From the NCBI RefSeq assembly GCF_043290135.1, contig NC_134702.1, positions 195,456,491 to 195,520,490 of the forward strand: a stretch of 64,000 nucleotides of DNA. Direction: 5' to 3'. Below are positions 12,693 to 25,436 of this stretch, one piece after another. A model generated the notes under the pieces. The model did not search any database. It saw only the letters and a list, made by a program, of their open reading frames with translations, and had not been told where the DNA came from. The stretch is from Rhipicephalus microplus (Eukaryota > Arthropoda > Arachnida > Ixodida > Ixodidae). Position 1 is the stretch's first letter. Each line of letters starts with the position of its first letter. The position numbers were made by a program, and so were the translations under genes.

Positions 12693-12709
12693 GTCTGGCA
12701 GTTGGAGTG

Positions 12710-15700
12710 TCAGCTTGGTAGAACCAAGAGAATGCCCGGATCTCATCTTAAGACCCATTAGTTGTTTACCAGGCTAACACCTATTTTTCAAAGAAGTACG
12801 CCTTTAATATGAAAATATAAGGTAAAAGTCCTTGATCTTCATCATGGATGTATTAATTTTCACTGCACCTTCAGGAAGCACAATACTAACGTTCTTGAAA
12901 TGATAGTCTTGGGCTGAAAGCAAAACTTCAGTCGACAAAACTGCAGGCTGTTTCCTTAAAGTACTTCGGGAATTATGTGTTGTTCAAAAATGACTGGCAG
13001 TCGTAGACTTGCAGCGCTCTAACTTAGCTCGGGGTACCTTGAATAATAAACTGCAGCTATCAACACTCCTGGTTCTTGAACAAAACAAGCCTATCGCAAG
13101 ACGTTACTAAGGTCTCCGCGGAATCGGGAGCTTATTAGTTGTGTTTTGTTGTTGAATTTTGTATCAATGAAATGCTGACATTCCTTCAACAAGGACGAGA
13201 TGTCAGATTTGTGGTGCGTGAGCTGGCAAAGTCTTTAGCTCACGCAAGTCTTTTATATGTTCAAGCATCTTTCATGCAAAAGTCGTAAGAATTTGTTTCA
13301 GCAGGAGTCAGGAACAACTCGAGAGGCGCAGAAGAGCGAATCATTGTCCAAAGTGAGTTAATTTGGATGATCGTGGAAGACTGCAAGGTCCAGTACTAAG
13401 TCTGTTCTTGTGCGCCGCACTTTTTTGCACAGCAGACGAGTTGTGTGAAAACAGGGTCAGCTTTTCGATACGTCTTTCGCATTTCGATACAACACTGCAT
13501 TATATCAAGCGGGGTTGGCATCAAGTACTGGAACACTTTGACGCATTTCCCTAGCTCTCTGTTGCTTTTTATTGCTAAGGCACACTTCAAAGTGAGTGTG
13601 CGGCTACAAGTCTTTTGCCTCGAACGTACACACCCTCAAATCAATATCCCATCTTCGACAACTTCACCCTCTGCAATCTGGACGTCAATTCGGTAACACT
13701 CTTCGAAGTTTACATAACCAATGATTTTTGCTTGATTTTCAGCTTGGATCGCTTGTCGAGGGAGTAATTATATATTTATCGCATGCTATTTTCATACGAA
13801 CAACTAGTAAATTGAAAAATACGCTGAATACAACCAACCTCGATACATAGCCTTGATAAATTACAAAATAGCATTTAATTGGGTTGATATATCAGCAGGT
13901 AATATGCAGGCACTGCAGCATCAGGACATCGACATGGTCTGTATAAACACACAGAAAACAATCTAGAGTAGAACTACAGCCACCATAGTCATCTATAAAT
14001 AAAGCGAGATCACGCTTTATTTATCACAGAGGAGGAGTGGTCACCTCTGACCACGCCTCCTTCTCGCTGTGTGAACGAGAGAAGTCGCCCTTGCATGCCT
14101 TTGATTTGATACCTCGCTTGTGTTTTTTGTAAGTGGGAATGGAAGCAATACGTCACCGCACAACAGGCCAGCATAGTCAAGATAATAAAACCGTTTCTAG
14201 CGGAGTGACCGCCTGATGACGTCACTGAGGCTGGCCGCTCTTGTCGATTCCTCCCTCCTAAACCTCCTTTGTTGATACGGAGCGAAGCCACCCACACTCG
14301 CTCTCAGTTTGTTCCCACTCTAATAATCCCCAAAACCCTTCGTCTGGACACCACTAAAACATTTGGCATACCCGGCCAATTGGCACTTGTCACCGTATGG
14401 CACGTGCCTGCTAATGACCTCTCGTTTTAGAATGTGTTTATTATGTAGTTTTATTGAACTGTAAAAGGACAAGTGATAAGCAAGTCTTTCTTTGTAATAA
14501 GCGCGGCTATACCGATACCCACTTCTGGAAGCTCTCTCAAGTTATGGCGAGCGAATGTTCTTAAACAAGAAAATAGAAGGAGCTATTATCTGTAATTTTT
14601 TTCCGCATGAGAAACTAACTCTGAAGCCTTACGCGCAAATAAAAACACATCCTTATAGCATGCTGTCTTTTTCTTCTCTCTTCCTCTGTTTTTACGCTTT
14701 GCTAATTAAAGATGTGTCAAGGCACTTCATCTTGTTCTGCCAATCGCAAGTTCACTGTTCTGTAGTTTCACGCAATTGATGAACAAAGCAACTACATAGA
14801 AATTCGGCAGATCCTTCTAGAGGCTATCTAATAGGTTTTTCTATTTTTCAGAGCGGCTCTTTGGTGTTAAAACTTTCTTCTCGCTAAAATGCCTTAGCAT
14901 TGTATATTGCTAGCTCTATCTGTAACTGTGATCTCCTAAGCACACACTCTGGCACAACGTAGCTAACCGATGACCCACTAAGACTTTCAATCCTGCACAT
15001 AGTGAGGCCGCGTAAAACCGATGCGGGATTCAAAGAAAGGGGTAAAATGGTCATAGTCGCTTTATCCTGACGTGCGACAGCATTTCGAGGTTATGCAGAA
15101 CGAGGGCAGGGGGTTCCTCGTCTGAAAGCTTAAAATGTCAAGAAAAGATTTACAGGCTACGAAAGTTAACAATGAAGTACAGCTTGATCTAATATGTGCT
15201 TCCTATACGAGATCACTGACCCTATCCTGCCGTTAACAGTCGGAAATACCCCTCAATGAGAGCTGCAGCATACATTAAAGTGTTAAAACATGATCCCCAT
15301 TTTATTATCCTGCTTTTGCTTATGATTATTCTTACCTGACTACAGTAGCTTCTAGGCCCGGTTATACGCTGCTCCCTTTCCTCGCGGCGTTCCCGTGGTT
15401 ATAAATTGTCCCCTGCCTCGTAAATGACCGCTTAAATAGACGGGGGTAAGTCATGCCGTGGTGAATTTCGATAGCCTTTTTTCAGGGGGGGGGGAAGCAG
15501 AAATAAGGTCGCTCAACAAGTATTGAAGACATTTTTCATTGGGGAAGAAAAATGAGGTTTACATATGTGCCGTAATGGCGGAGGCAAGGGCAAGGCAACT
15601 AAAAATAGGAACGCTTTCCCGGCTATATCGAAGGGCACGCGTGGATCCTACACCGGGTGACGTCACCGCAAGCCGCTCTTGAAGCACCCGTTGTCTGTGC

Positions 15701-18700
15701 CCTACAGAGGTTTCCGGTTGCCGTATTTGGCGTATTTTGGTCACGTATGTGCCGTATTTTGGTCACGGCTACTCATTTCTGTTTTAGGCAAATAAGGTCC
15801 CCAGTTCCTTTTTTTTACTGGTGATATAGAAGCTCATTACCCCCTTCAGTAAAAGCTATTTACAGTGCCTACAACTGTTCACAGAGTCTTTCATGAATCC
15901 CACACTTCTTTTACCGCTGTTGCTTTCAATTTCTTGATATTTTTTGTGAACACTCATTGCAGAGCAAAACTATAGTGCAACAGTTGAGTAAGCTGCCGCA
16001 ATCAGCGAAATTTCGGGCTGCCGAACATATTTGGTTGCTTTTAGTTAGACGTTTTGGACAAAGGAGGTCCGTATGTGTGTCACACCTTCTTTTTCAAGCA
16101 TCTTTCGCAGTTTCTTTCTAGTACCCTGTGTATCGCCATGACCAAATTACTCATGGGTTTTATCTATGGTGCAGATGGAAGGTTTGCTAAGCAGATCACC
16201 ATCGAATGCGCTACTCAGAATAATACTATTTCATTCCAGGAGAACATTGCTGTGGGGCTAATTTTTTCCAAAAGTATAGATTGCAAAAAGCCGTCCTTTT
16301 TAGATCTCGTTTTAGGTCAAGTGGCAAGCATGGTTATTCCACCTTTATTTAAATGTTTTTGCTGAATATTAAAAGCACTGCATATGAGGTAGCACGCAGA
16401 AACTGAATCGAAGTTAGAAATGGTAGGAAACGTGACCAGCTGAAGAACTCGTCAGCAAATTCTTTATAGCTACACTACAACAGCTGTGTAGCTTACTTAC
16501 GCCAAGTAAACCAAATTAACGACGCCAAAGTGAGAAATGTTACATGCCACACTTATTTCCTGAATAGCATACCGATTCACTGGGGCGTTAAAAAGAGGGG
16601 TATGGTGAGTCTTTATTATGAAATAATAAATTCAGCCCTAAACCTCCGGTATTGTTAGAATAAATTGGCACCTTCATTCGTTATCCGCAAATAAATAGCC
16701 CCCGTTATATCCGATTTCAGAGAGGAAAGTTTTGTAGATCCTAGTAATATACACTTTCAAATACTGCTCTCTTGTGTTATGGATCTTCAAATTGTGTGTT
16801 CTCGTGAGAGCAAATAGTGTTGATGTATTTCCCCTTTTAAGTGTGTGGGCTTCGCTAGCATTCACATATCCTTATTTTCTGTTGCAGAAGGTTTGAGGCA
16901 CAAACTACAAATGATATCCACTTAATTTTATTTTCATAGACTGCTCTTACAAGTATCATCACCATTGCGAAATCCTCAGTATCTGTTCAGAAAGTAACCT
17001 AATTGTCAACGGAAAAATAAAAATACGAAAGGAATAAGCGGTATGACGTCAGGACACCGACGACTGAAAGCCTGTTCTTCAGCCTATGCACGTACGAGAA
17101 TGCGTCAGCAAGACTCGAGACCGCCTCAAGCTACTCTTAATGGGGGAGGGGAAGAGGGTAGGAGTCTGAACGCAGCCACCTCGATAACTTAGTGGGGCGA
17201 GTCCGCGCTTGAACATAGACGCCGAACAGTGCCCACTCACCGTCAATCAGGATTTGGCTGGCACCCGTGTTTATGACCCGTAACGACACGTGTTGTGGCG
17301 TTGGGTCGTGGGCTCCTCGGTGACTAAGAATTGTGGCTCCGATTATCCTGAGCTCACATACATATGCGGGCCACTTCAGGCGCACGTGTCGGGATTCGGT
17401 TCCGCGACGACGGCTCCACGGTGAAGCAGTGACTCGTTATGCATTACTGCCATGGTTATGGTGGCTTTTTTAGCTGTATCACTGGCAGTGGCCGTGCTCG
17501 CTCGGGGAAGAATTTGCAGCTCCGTGTCCACCTGGGGACATCTTTGTCTGTACGCATACGACACGCCTAATCCTCCATTTCTAGGCAACCATAACATCTA
17601 TATATCTGTGATTTTGCAGAAACTTGCAATAGCATAGAGTAAACTCAGCCATATTATTAAGAAGTGCTAATGTACTGCTGCGTATCATGAAAGTTGTGCA
17701 CACTGAAATGTTGAGTGCAACTGAAACTTTCGGACAACACCCTTCCGTGTGGCCTTGTAACGCCAATCTTTTGTCAAGTGCAGGAAGCGAAGAAGCAAGC
17801 CCTACCATATTCTCAGCCATTGTGGCTGGCCGCAAGAAGAAAACATTTTGCAATAGGAATCACTGATCCAAGATGTGTGCATAGTTTGCTGAAACCTTGA
17901 TAATTTAGGTAAAGTGTCCACAAACGTACATAAACCCAAACTTCTGTAGAGCAAGTATGTGGGTGTCATCTAAAAACACCAGGTGAACACGCATACGTCT
18001 GAATGGCCGCAGTTATACTTTTCCATTTGTCGGTTAAATTCTTTGTCACATTCATATAAAACAAGTTGTACCAGGACAAAAGGGGAGAAAAGAGATGTTT
18101 TGCTGTGATACAAAGCAAAGAACATTCATGATTTGTTGAAAAAGTACGCCATCTCTATCCGATCGTAGTTTCGTGACTTAATAACCTTCGTGTACGCAGT
18201 CTTGCTCTCAAGTTTTGTTTCTAATTCATACTAGCCAGAGCAGCAGTTTCATTGTGTTGAACCGGTGTTCATTTAAATACAGATATTTAAACACAGACGT
18301 GAAAGCATGACATTTTGCTGCATCTAGCCAACATGCAGTCTCTATTGTCATAAGTATGGCCTCATTTCAAGTCCTGCTGCAGGCGATTGGAATATCCTTT
18401 ACAAAAATTTTTATTGAATAAACTAAAGACAAGGTATTCAGCAGTGACAATAGTTGCCATTCAAAATACATGAGGTATCAATGAAGATATTGCTGAGGAA
18501 GTTGTTGAGCGGGAGTAAAAATTGGCCCATAACTTTTAATTTAAAAACCATCAATGAACTCGATATAGATTTATCATTGAGAGAAAATGAAATAGCGATG
18601 AACAATACCTTGTGATTCAGTTGCAGAAGCGCGAAGGCGCTTGTTGACAAGTATTGAAAATTGGCCCATGACTTTCAATTGAAAAGCCGTTACGAAAAAG

Positions 18701-18830
18701 GAAGCATTGTTCTACGCATTCGACAGCGGTTTCTTGCCGATATTGCGGTGGATATAAAAACTACAGGTAATCAAAAAGCCATCGGTATCATATTTATTTA
18801 CATCTGCGAGATTAACATGCAAACCAAACT
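12710..18830. other. No gene recognised
   Basis: About 6 kb of AT-rich sequence without a convincing gene. Short homopolymer runs occur (G-run near 15487). Isolated open frames of 60-105 codons (for example 16054-16365 on +) carry no recognisable domain. Introns or small exons of a host gene cannot be excluded by eye. Confidence 0.45.
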
Positions 18831-18834
18831 CAGC

Positions 18835-18905
18835 ACTGGATTCGAACCCAGAACCCATGCACGCAAGGCAGAGGTCTTACTCATTGCATTACAGCGCCAC
18901 AGCAC
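18835..18905 (-). other. tRNA-like sequence (probable SINE head)
   Basis: On the minus strand the region contains an exact B-box-type word (GGGTTCGAATCC, seen reversed near 18838-18850) preceded by a plausible A-box region. It cannot be folded by eye into a complete cloverleaf with matched acceptor stems, so a tRNA-derived repeat is more likely than a functional tRNA gene. Confidence 0.4.
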
Positions 18906-20298
18906 GAATGCGAGTTTTTTTTCCAGATATATATCTACCGATTGTCTTTTTGCAAACCGTTGGTGGAACTTTGAACTTGATTTGTGCCATTAGCATTTGT
19001 TTGCGCATGCATTTGATCAGCGAAGAGTTTGTAGGGCTTCATGAACTCGAGACAACCACAGTGAGCCTTTTTGGCTCGGACATCGATTCGTAGTGCGCCA
19101 TACTGCAAGAACGATTAACCTAAGTTTGTGCGTCGCTTTATTGCTTCACCGTGAGTCGCGGGTGTTTGGCTCACCAAAATTTTCGGATACCAGTGCGTTG
19201 AAGCTATGTTCGGCTGTCGAAACCTAGGCATGTTTCTCGCACATGCGTGTGCTGTGAGCAATTTCACTTATTTGTGTCGCGAGGTAGATGCGTGTCAGTG
19301 TTAACAGCCTATTCTCAGCTGTTTGATGACAATGCGCTTTCGCACGTAAGCATTGCATGGGTATTTTGGCGTGCCTGCTCTAACAGTTGCATTTCGTATG
19401 CGCGAACTTCCATGGGCTGTACGTTGGGGCAGCAGCGCCTTTTTAGCATTTCGACGATTACTTATTTCCCCAATTGTATATTAGCGCAGTATTCCGCAAT
19501 ATGAAGTTGCTTTTACCAATTTTCAGCTTATACTTGATTTTATTAATGTGGAGCGGCTACTGTTACCTTTATTCAGCACCACACCACTGTTAAAGTGAAT
19601 GCTGAAACGCACGCTAAGCTGAAGTAGGACGCACACAAATTTGTGACGGACAGGTAGGTCTCCCTCCAAATAAATACAACACATCTCTTTCGCGAAGGTT
19701 CGGTTGCAGTTTAGTTGAAGAAATGGTGCAGAACTAACCTCAAAATATTTATTGTTACTTCACGCAGTTGCTCTTTAGAAAATGGGCCCTTTTATAGCTA
19801 GTACATTATCTCCACTGCAGTACACTGGTTGTCTTGGTCGTGCTTCACTGTTAAAAATCCACGATGGAAGATGAGAACTGTATCTTATATCCAAAAGAGT
19901 GAGCAAATGTCTGTGGCATACGCTCTCCTGCTGACTTCTGCACCTGACTTCTGACTTCTGTATACATGATGTTGTAGTTCATCATCAAATTACGCAACCA
20001 CTACCTAAAAGAAGTCCCAACCGATTTTCAACTTTACTCTTCTTCCGTCTCACTGCTTTCCATTTGTTTATTTCTTGCAATGCTCTTCTAAAATCATCAG
20101 TTCGACTTGTTTTGTAGAACACGAGCATCAACATACAGGTCACTGTTTCAGTACTTTCACGCATGCACTGTAGAGAGGCGGTGCCTAGAACATGAAACTT
20201 GGCTTCCGTGGTTTCCGCCTCTGTTTTCTTTTTATTTTTTCCCCATCCTGCACGTGCGTGCGCGGGAAAACATGAGCGGGTGGGCGTCTCAATTTTTC

Positions 20299-20715
20299 TT
20301 GCGATATATTGCTTACGAATTATTTCGTCCATATTTTTTATACAAATGAGACAAAATCTTTTTATTGCAAAGTGCGCAGCAGAATTATTGTTTACGAAAT
20401 ATTTCGTGCATAGTTTTTTGATCAAAATGAGACAATAAAATTTGTATTGCAAAGTGCTCATCATATATATTGTTATTATCATATTTCGTCCTTGGTTTTT
20501 GAAAGAAATGAAAGGACAAAATTTGTATTGCAAAGTGCTCAACAGAAATATTGTTTACAGAATATTTCGTCCATGTTTTTATAGAAATGACACAATAACA
20601 TTTTAATTTTAAAATGCTACACATAAATATCGTTTACAAATACCTCCTTGATTGTATTTAGGTAGAATGAGCCTGTGACTATTTTATTGCAAAATTCTCA
20701 GCAGAAATATTGTCG
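20299..20715. repeat. AT-rich minisatellite, about 80-bp period, five copies
   Basis: The phrase TTGCAAAGTGC or a close variant recurs near 20359, 20438, 20521, 20600 and 20681, each preceded by a TATTTCGTCCAT-like word and a GAAATGA-like word. Spacing is 79-83 bases. The last two copies are more diverged than the middle ones. It also generates a 185-codon minus-strand frame that I do not regard as a gene. Confidence 0.8.
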
Positions 20716-20719
20716 ACGA

Positions 20720-21385
20720 AGAATTGAAGCAAGTTAATGACTATTGCGCAGCCATTGATGATCAATAGAGTCAATCATTTCATCACATCCCGAAAATAGA
20801 ATGTCACCCGTCATTTTCTTAAGGGACAGGGGGAACTCTAAGGCATGCAAAAGTTTTGATTATGTGTAGCTTCCATGGGAGATGGACATCCGTTATCGGG
20901 TAAGAAAGGCGCTGGGGTCAGCTGCGCAGGCACAATTGTTTTTACTGCAAACCGGGAATGCCAGCTGCCTCACGATAAAGAATGCCTGAGCACACGGAAA
21001 CAACGCGGTACCAAGACCGCTGCAGTGAACCTATTGATCTGCGGAGAAGCTTTCCAGATGTCTCCATGAATGCGAAAAGCTGTGAAACATTTGATCCTGG
21101 CCTCGTGTTGAAATAAAATTCACACAACTTCACAAAATGAATAATGTTGAGCGGACGAAGCTTGGTCCTTTGATCCACAGTGTCCACTTTGTAGTCCGGA
21201 ATAGTATACGTGTTCGTGCTTGCATTTCACTTGTACTGTTCTCTCACACTACTGGTTAACTTAAACCTAGTATTAGACATTTTTCGTGCGGGTCTCACTT
21301 CTACGAATTTCCCTGTGATAAACCAGGACGTGGACGGACAGGCCTCAAATCTTAAGGTGTTTTGCCCCTAAACAAAAAAGATGTC
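20720..21385. other. No gene recognised
   Basis: Unique sequence between the minisatellite and the target duplication of the Penelope-like insertion. No motif or RNA structure seen. Confidence 0.5.
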
Positions 21386-21395
21386 CTACCTAGTG
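21386..21395. other. Left target-site duplication of the PLE insertion
   Basis: CTACCTAGTG here is repeated exactly at 27705-27714, on the other side of the composite insertion. A 10-bp duplication at these two points marks the limits of the original Penelope-like insertion. Confidence 0.8.
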
Positions 21396-21755
21396 ATGAT
21401 GATAAGGGGCGCGAAAAAAACGACACACAACAGAGAAGAAGTACACGGGACGACGCGCTACTAGCAACTGGAATATTTTATTCAGGAAACACCATTTATA
21501 CCGCAGTGACATCAAAATTTAACCCAACGTATCGACCAAAAACTAAAAATACATGCTCAGCATGCCTACAAGTAACGTTGCAGATAGGCTATCTCCCCTT
21601 CCTGCAGACTGATAGAGGGGTGGCTGATGCAATCGGGCCCCTCCCTCTGGATAAAGAGGGCTTCTATAATCTCCCTCTCCGCTGAGCCCCTGTGCCTGTA
21701 GATTACAGTTGTCTGCTCAAATGCCGGCTTACAGTTACCCTGATCGCACCCTCTG
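21396..21755 (-). repeat. Left inverted arm of the PLE
   Basis: This 360-base arm is the reverse complement of 22316-22500 joined to 27492-27670. It includes the last 60 or so codons of the GIY-YIG protein and the 3' UTR. The two arms are nearly identical by eye, so the structure is young or formed in one event. The inner end of the match coincides with a short shared word, AGAGGG. Confidence 0.85.
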
Positions 21756-22318
21756 CAATGCATCGCCAGATGCGTGAACGGCCTTCCTATTAAAGAGCTG
21801 CTGTGCTCTCGCAACCGCACGTTGAGGCATCTACCAGTTTGCCCTATGTATGCCTTGCCGCACGACAGTGGTATTCTATATACAACACCACGTGCGCAAG
21901 GAACGAACTGCCTTACGTGCTTAATGGCACATCCTCTTTTTTCACACTGCTTTGGCCTACCTGTCTTCTTACCAACCGCTGAGCAGATGCGGCCCACCTT
22001 GTTTTCTGCGGAGAACACGAGATCCACCCCATACCTCAAAGCCACTCTCTTAAGGCCGTGCGAAAGCCAGTGGATATACGGGATTTTTGACACTCTTTTT
22101 CTTCCCTGCGGGACATTCTTGTCTAAACCTGTCCCAGGCCGTTGCTTAATGGATTTTTTTATTTTTTCGCAAGCAGCAGCTAAGACACTATCAGGAAACG
22201 CCGCGTCTCTTAGTCTTTCCACCTGCGCGAAAAAACTTGTCTCCATAAGATGTGGGCATGATCTGTCCAACGCCGTTTTTAGGCACGTCATGGCAATGCC
22301 ATTTTTTACTAGGCGAGA
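21566..22318 (-). pseudogene. PLE C-terminal part with GIY-YIG endonuclease
   Basis: The frame encodes a linker rich in basic residues, a Cys/His cluster (CEKRGCAIKH, then C), and the endonuclease core with VVYRIPLSCGKAYIGQTGR (the GIY and YIG elements) followed by an R-x3-H (RLREH) helix. In Penelope-like elements this domain follows the reverse transcriptase and makes the nick for priming. The RT is absent: the frame begins at the inversion junction near 22316, so the first roughly 20 residues read upstream of that are antisense of the other arm and not native. The stop is at 21566-21568. A dead 5'-truncated copy with an intact-looking nuclease. Confidence 0.85.
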
Positions 22319-22500
22319 GGGTGCGATCAGGGTAACTGTAAGCCGGCATTTGAGCAGACAACTGTAATCTACAGGCACAGGGGCTCAGCGGAGAGGGAGA
22401 TTATAGAAGCCCTCTTTATCCAGAGGGAGGGGCCCGATTGCATCAGCCACCCCTCTATCAGTCTGCAGGAAGGGGAGATAGCCTATCTGCAACGTTACTT
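22316..22500 (+). repeat. Right inverted arm of the PLE, inner half
   Basis: The plus-strand copy of the PLE C-terminal coding end. It translates to the same residues as the minus copy (QREGPDCISHPSISL and so on). It is cut at 22500 by the non-LTR insertion and resumes at 27492. Confidence 0.85.
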
Positions 22501-22595
22501 CACTTCACTTCACTTCACTTTTATTTCCTTAAAGACCCCCTGTAGGGGTATTACATAAGGGGTGGTGCATAACAAAAAAAAAAAAAAAAAGAGAA
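22498..22595 (-). promoter_or_regulatory. 3' UTR and tail of the non-LTR element
   Basis: Read on the minus strand: an 18-base A-run mirror (on +, 22574-22591), then a 5-bp stem with 5-base loop at 22549-22535, the word TTTAAGGAAATAAAAG, and a tail of AAGTG pentamers at 22520-22498. The hairpin plus tail are shared with the truncated copy at 40217-40254, where the closing pair differs but pairing is kept. This is the likely template for target-primed reverse transcription. Confidence 0.65.
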
Positions 22596-25385
22596 CTATA
22601 CAACGGTGTTTTTAATGGCTTCTGCAAACATAGATGGGTTAGTGATGGTACAGATGGCGTGAGGAAGGCCGTTCCAGTCTTTTGCTGCTCTTACGAAAAA
22701 GGAGGCTTGGAATACAGTGGTCCGGGTACGTGGTATTGCGACTTGTAACGGATGACCAGTGCGATGGGATATGTGCGGAGGGGGCGTGATGAACGGTGGA
22801 TGATTCAGTGAACTGAAATAAAACATATGAAAAAGAGAGAGGGTGGCATACTGTCGGCGTGAAGCAAGGGTTTCTAGACCTGATTCCGCCTTTAGAGATG
22901 AGATGCTGATATCGTACGAATATGCAGAATGAATGAACCTGGTAGCCCGATTTTGAAGTGATTCGAGTTCTCTTATGATGTATGATTGATGAGGGCTCCA
23001 GATGGAAGATGCATACTCGAGTTTGGACCTGATAAATGATTTGTACGCAAGCGTCTTGACGTGAGGCGGAGTATGGCGTAAGTGTCGTCTGAGAAATCCG
23101 AGTGATTTATTAGCAGACGAGATGATGTTAGTAGTGTGATGACGCCAAGACAGGTCATGAGCCAAGGTGATGCCGAGGTATTTGAATGATTGAACTGATT
23201 GTATGGGAACATTAGTGATGGAATAGGTAAACTCAAAAGGGTTACGGTGGCGAGAAAAAGAAACAAGCTTACATTTATTAGGATTTAAGTTCATTAACCA
23301 ACGATCACACCATGTTTGTATGTTGTTAAGATCATGCTGAATTAGTGTTTGGTCATGAATGTTGGTTACTGATCGGTAGATTACGCAGTCATCGGCAAAC
23401 ATACGAAAGTTACATGATACATGCAATGGTAGATCGTTAATGTAAATTAAAAAGAGTAGAGGCCCTAAGACAGACCCTTGCGGGACACCTGAGGTTACAG
23501 GTAGTCGGTTAGATGAGTGATTATTAACAAACACAAACTGGGAACGATTAGTCAGGAAAGATGTTATCCATGCAAGTACATTAGGATCTAGATTTAACAG
23601 AGATAATTTAAGAATTAGGCGTTTGTGAGGGACAGTGTCAAATGCTTTAGCGAAATCCAGGAAAAGAGCATCGGTCTGAATGTTGCAGTCAAGGTTAGAA
23701 TGTAAGTCATGAATGAAAATGGCCAGCTGCGTTTCACAAGAATAACCCCTTCGGAACCCGTGTTGAGAAGGATGAAAAAAGTGCATTGAGTCCAAGAAGT
23801 TGATGATATGGGAGTAGATGACATGTTCCATGATTTTGCAGGGGATACTTGTTAAAGATATGGGACGGTAATTTAGTGGAGAATCTCTGTTACCTGATTT
23901 GTAGACTGGAACGACCTTGCCTACTTTCCAGTCTGCTGGCAGAATGCTTGATGATAATGACTGCGAAAATAACAATGTAAGGTATGCGGCACACACATGT
24001 TTAACATTTATGAGAAGTTTTGAATTAATGTCATCCACACCTGCAGAAGAAGAAAGCTTAATCTTTTCTATAATCGAAATGATGCCGTCCGTAGAAAATG
24101 CAATCGGGGGCATAGACTCGGTGCTGCGCGCAGGTGAAGAAAAATCGGGAACTGAACTCTCATTCGTAAAAACAGAGAAAAAGGCCTCGTTAAAAAGGTT
24201 CGCGCATTCATTGTTGTCGACTATATCGCCATGCGCATTTGAAAGACTAGTGGTGCGCATCTCCTGAGGGTTTATCACCTCCCAGAATTTGCGAGGGCTG
24301 GTTGCAAGCATTTTGGGCAGCTCTTCATGAAAGAACACGTGTTTGGCGTTACGAATGGTTCTAAGATAATCATCTTCCGCGGCGTAATATTTTTCCCATA
24401 AGGACAGAAGTTTAGACTGTTTGGCTGATCGGAAGAGGCGTTTTTTCTTGTTTCTTAGTTTGTGAAGTGTACGTGAAAACCATGGCTTGTTACGGTTTGC
24501 GGTAAACGTTATTTTTGGGATAAATTTCTCGACAAGAGTGGCTAACTTATCTCTAAATATAATCCAATTCTCATCCACAGAGCGTGTATGGCTTATTCTC
24601 TCAAACTCAGGAAGAAAAGATATCAATTCATTATTGATGGCACTATAATTGCCCTTGTCGTAAAGACGGATTGTTTTGGTGACAAGATCGCGTTTTACAG
24701 GTCGAAACGCAAAAGCCGCATGGATTACCTTGTGGTCACTGACGGCACGCAGATATGTAATTGATGATAAGCTCTCTTGATGACTAGTTAGTATTAGATC
24801 TAAGATGCTGGAATTGCTCTCTGTAACGCGCGTTGGTTGGGATACAAGTTGGGTTAGATTGCAATTCAGGCAGAAATCTATGAAGTCCCTTGCGGGCTCA
24901 CTGCCCACAGCTGACGGGACGCTACTACTCCAATCTATTTGAGGAAAATTAAAATCGCCGAAAAGCAGTATCTCTGCTTGCGGATACTGTTTCCCAAGGT
25001 CACTCAGGTTGTTGTTGAGCTTATATGCGAAATCTGGGTCACTGTTCGGGGGCCTATAACAAACGCCTACAAGGACAGTATGAGGGTGAGCACGGCAAAC
25101 GACCCAAAGAATTTCAAGTTCAGAAGAGTTGGTCCTGGCCACCGAGCACGATAACTGTTGGTGCACAGCCATCAGAACCCCGCCTCCACGTGCGCCTGTA
25201 CGGTCCTTACGATAAAGTTGAAATCCAGGTAGGTGATCTAGCACTTCTGCATCGGTTATATCATTTGTCAGCCAAGTCTCGGTTATCACCAATACGTTAC
25301 TGCTTGATGACAAAACAAGCTCAGAAAAAGTTATGCGTTTCGGAAAAAAACTGCGCGCGTTAGCAAAGACTACCGAGAGTGACAT
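22596..25385 (-). CDS. Non-LTR retrotransposon ORF2: endonuclease and reverse transcriptase
   Basis: A 929-residue open frame starting at an ATG. Residues 1 to about 225 are an APE-type endonuclease: ITETWL near 35-40, [10 protein letters not shown] near 140, SDHKV near 215. The reverse transcriptase occupies roughly residues 440-730: NYRPISLTS, then [25 protein letters not shown], and the catalytic FADD at 23388-23399 (about residue 663). The C-terminal region holds the [10 protein letters not shown] and [10 protein letters not shown] stretches typical of Jockey/CR1-like ORF2 proteins. There is no RNase H. The protein nicks target DNA and copies the element RNA there. Length and motifs look intact, so it may be functional. 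Confidence 0.93.
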   Translation of the reverse strand: MSLSVVFANARSFFPKRITFSELVLSSSSNVLVITETWLTNDITDAEVLDHLPGFQLYRKDRTGARGGGVLMAVHQQLSCSVARTNSSELEILWVVCRAHPHTVLVGVCYRPPNSDPDFAYKLNNNLSDLGKQYPQAEILLFGDFNFPQIDWSSSVPSAVGSEPARDFIDFCLNCNLTQLVSQPTRVTESNSSILDLILTSHQESLSSITYLRAVSDHKVIHAAFAFRPVKRDLVTKTIRLYDKGNYSAINNELISFLPEFERISHTRSVDENWIIFRDKLATLVEKFIPKITFTANRNKPWFSRTLHKLRNKKKRLFRSAKQSKLLSLWEKYYAAEDDYLRTIRNAKHVFFHEELPKMLATSPRKFWEVINPQEMRTTSLSNAHGDIVDNNECANLFNEAFFSVFTNESSVPDFSSPARSTESMPPIAFSTDGIISIIEKIKLSSSAGVDDINSKLLINVKHVCAAYLTLLFSQSLSSSILPADWKVGKVVPVYKSGNRDSPLNYRPISLTSIPCKIMEHVIYSHIINFLDSMHFFHPSQHGFRRGYSCETQLAIFIHDLHSNLDCNIQTDALFLDFAKAFDTVPHKRLILKLSLLNLDPNVLAWITSFLTNRSQFVFVNNHSSNRLPVTSGVPQGSVLGPLLFLIYINDLPLHVSCNFRMFADDCVIYRSVTNIHDQTLIQHDLNNIQTWCDRWLMNLNPNKCKLVSFSRHRNPFEFTYSITNVPIQSVQSFKYLGITLAHDLSWRHHTTNIISSANKSLGFLRRHLRHTPPHVKTLAYKSFIRSKLEYASSIWSPHQSYIIRELESLQNRATRFIHSAYSYDISISSLKAESGLETLASRRQYATLSLFHMFYFSSLNHPPFITPPPHISHRTGHPLQVAIPRTRTTVFQASFFVRAAKDWNGLPHAICTITNPSMFAEAIKNTVV

Positions 25386-25436
25386 GCCAGATTGAGGTGT
25401 GGGGGTGTGCCCGGCAGATTTGCGCCGAGGAAATTG

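Noticed and set aside
17137..17597. Possible retroviral-type protease (NTGAS) on the minus strand
   Set aside because: Reads Asn where the catalytic Asp should be, and no RT or gag lies nearby.
18835..18905. Functional tRNA gene
   Set aside because: B box is good but no complete cloverleaf; same verdict for 31983-32054, 38213-38290 and 61130-61245.
19985..20542. 185-codon minus-strand open frame
   Set aside because: Its first half translates the 80-bp minisatellite and the rest shows no domain or conservation I can judge.
21774..22367. 197-codon plus-strand frame
   Set aside because: Antisense shadow of the PLE GIY-YIG coding region.
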